In this document: positions 20,982-21,002 of the stretch, piece after piece | Layout: every line of letters begins with the position of its first letter | How positions within the stretch are numbered: the first letter of the stretch is position 1 | NCBI GenBank assembly: GCA_040768845.1 | Contig: JAXGME010000015.1 | Coordinates: 1 to 21,002 of the forward strand | Direction of reading: 5' to 3' | DNA length: 21,002 bases | Source of the DNA: JAEZHK01 sp040768845 | Lineage (GTDB): Bacteria > Bacillota > Clostridia > Christensenellales > Aristaeellaceae | Translations under genes and position numbers: made by a program | Notes under the pieces: model-generated | The model's database searches: none | Told to the model about the DNA's origin: nothing | What the model saw: the letters and a program-made list of their open reading frames with translations, nothing else

Positions 20982-21002
20982 CCCGGCGCGCTGGTCGCCG
21001 GG
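20982..21002. repeat. Stem-loop at the window end
   Basis: CCCGGCG (20982-20988) pairs with CGCCGGG (20996-21002) around a 7-base loop. The structure reaches the last base and may continue beyond the window. No gene is visible between 20780 and the end. Confidence 0.5.

Overview
The window is about 21 kb of GC-rich chromosome from an endospore-forming member of the Bacillota. I think it is a high-GC clostridial lineage of gut or rumen type, possibly Christensenellales, but the sequence alone does not settle the family. The evidence for a spore-former is the set spoIVB, spo0A, dacF, sigG and ylmC/ymxH. Shine-Dalgarno sites are strong, several starts are GTG or TTG, and sigma-A promoters are clear.

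Positions 1-1725 look accessory. A tyrosine recombinase ends against the 3' end of a tRNA-Pro(GGG) gene on the opposite strand, the usual arrangement of an element integrated in a tRNA gene. Only this end of the element is in the window. Its first 440 bases hold no convincing large gene, but they carry direct and inverted 17-20 bp repeats, a strong leftward promoter and a tiny leftward reading frame.

Positions 1980-7297 carry spoIVB, spo0A, deoB, punA and dacF. spoIVB makes the protease that signals to the mother cell, and spo0A is the master regulator, preceded by a consensus sigma-H promoter. deoB and punA salvage nucleosides; dacF encodes a D,D-carboxypeptidase. spo0A-deoB-punA are almost contiguous and end at a long hairpin that buries the ribosome binding site of dacF. 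Positions 7305-11251 hold the conserved tilS-hpt-ftsH block, with sigma-A promoters before tilS and ftsH and a terminator after ftsH.

Positions 11372-15408 hold a membrane-anchored VanW/YoaR-like protein, ridA, an unusual PRPP synthetase and a monoacylglycerol-lipase-like hydrolase. Positions 15419-20779 hold sigG, a reverse-strand membrane-anchored hydrolase, ylmC, nrdR and a PhoP/PhoR-type two-component pair. The nrdR promoter contains a near-consensus NrdR box, suggesting autoregulation. The last 220 bases are a dense series of hairpins, including two mutually exclusive ones and a 30-bp perfect palindrome.

Two themes interleave: sporulation control (spoIVB, spo0A, dacF, sigG, ylmC) and purine/deoxynucleotide economy (deoB, punA, hpt, prs, nrdR). 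I found no wholly new multi-gene system. The best leads are regulatory: the spo0A sigma-H promoter and altered receiver pocket, the dacF hairpin, the NrdR operator, the repeat region of the integrated element, and the hairpin cluster at the right end.
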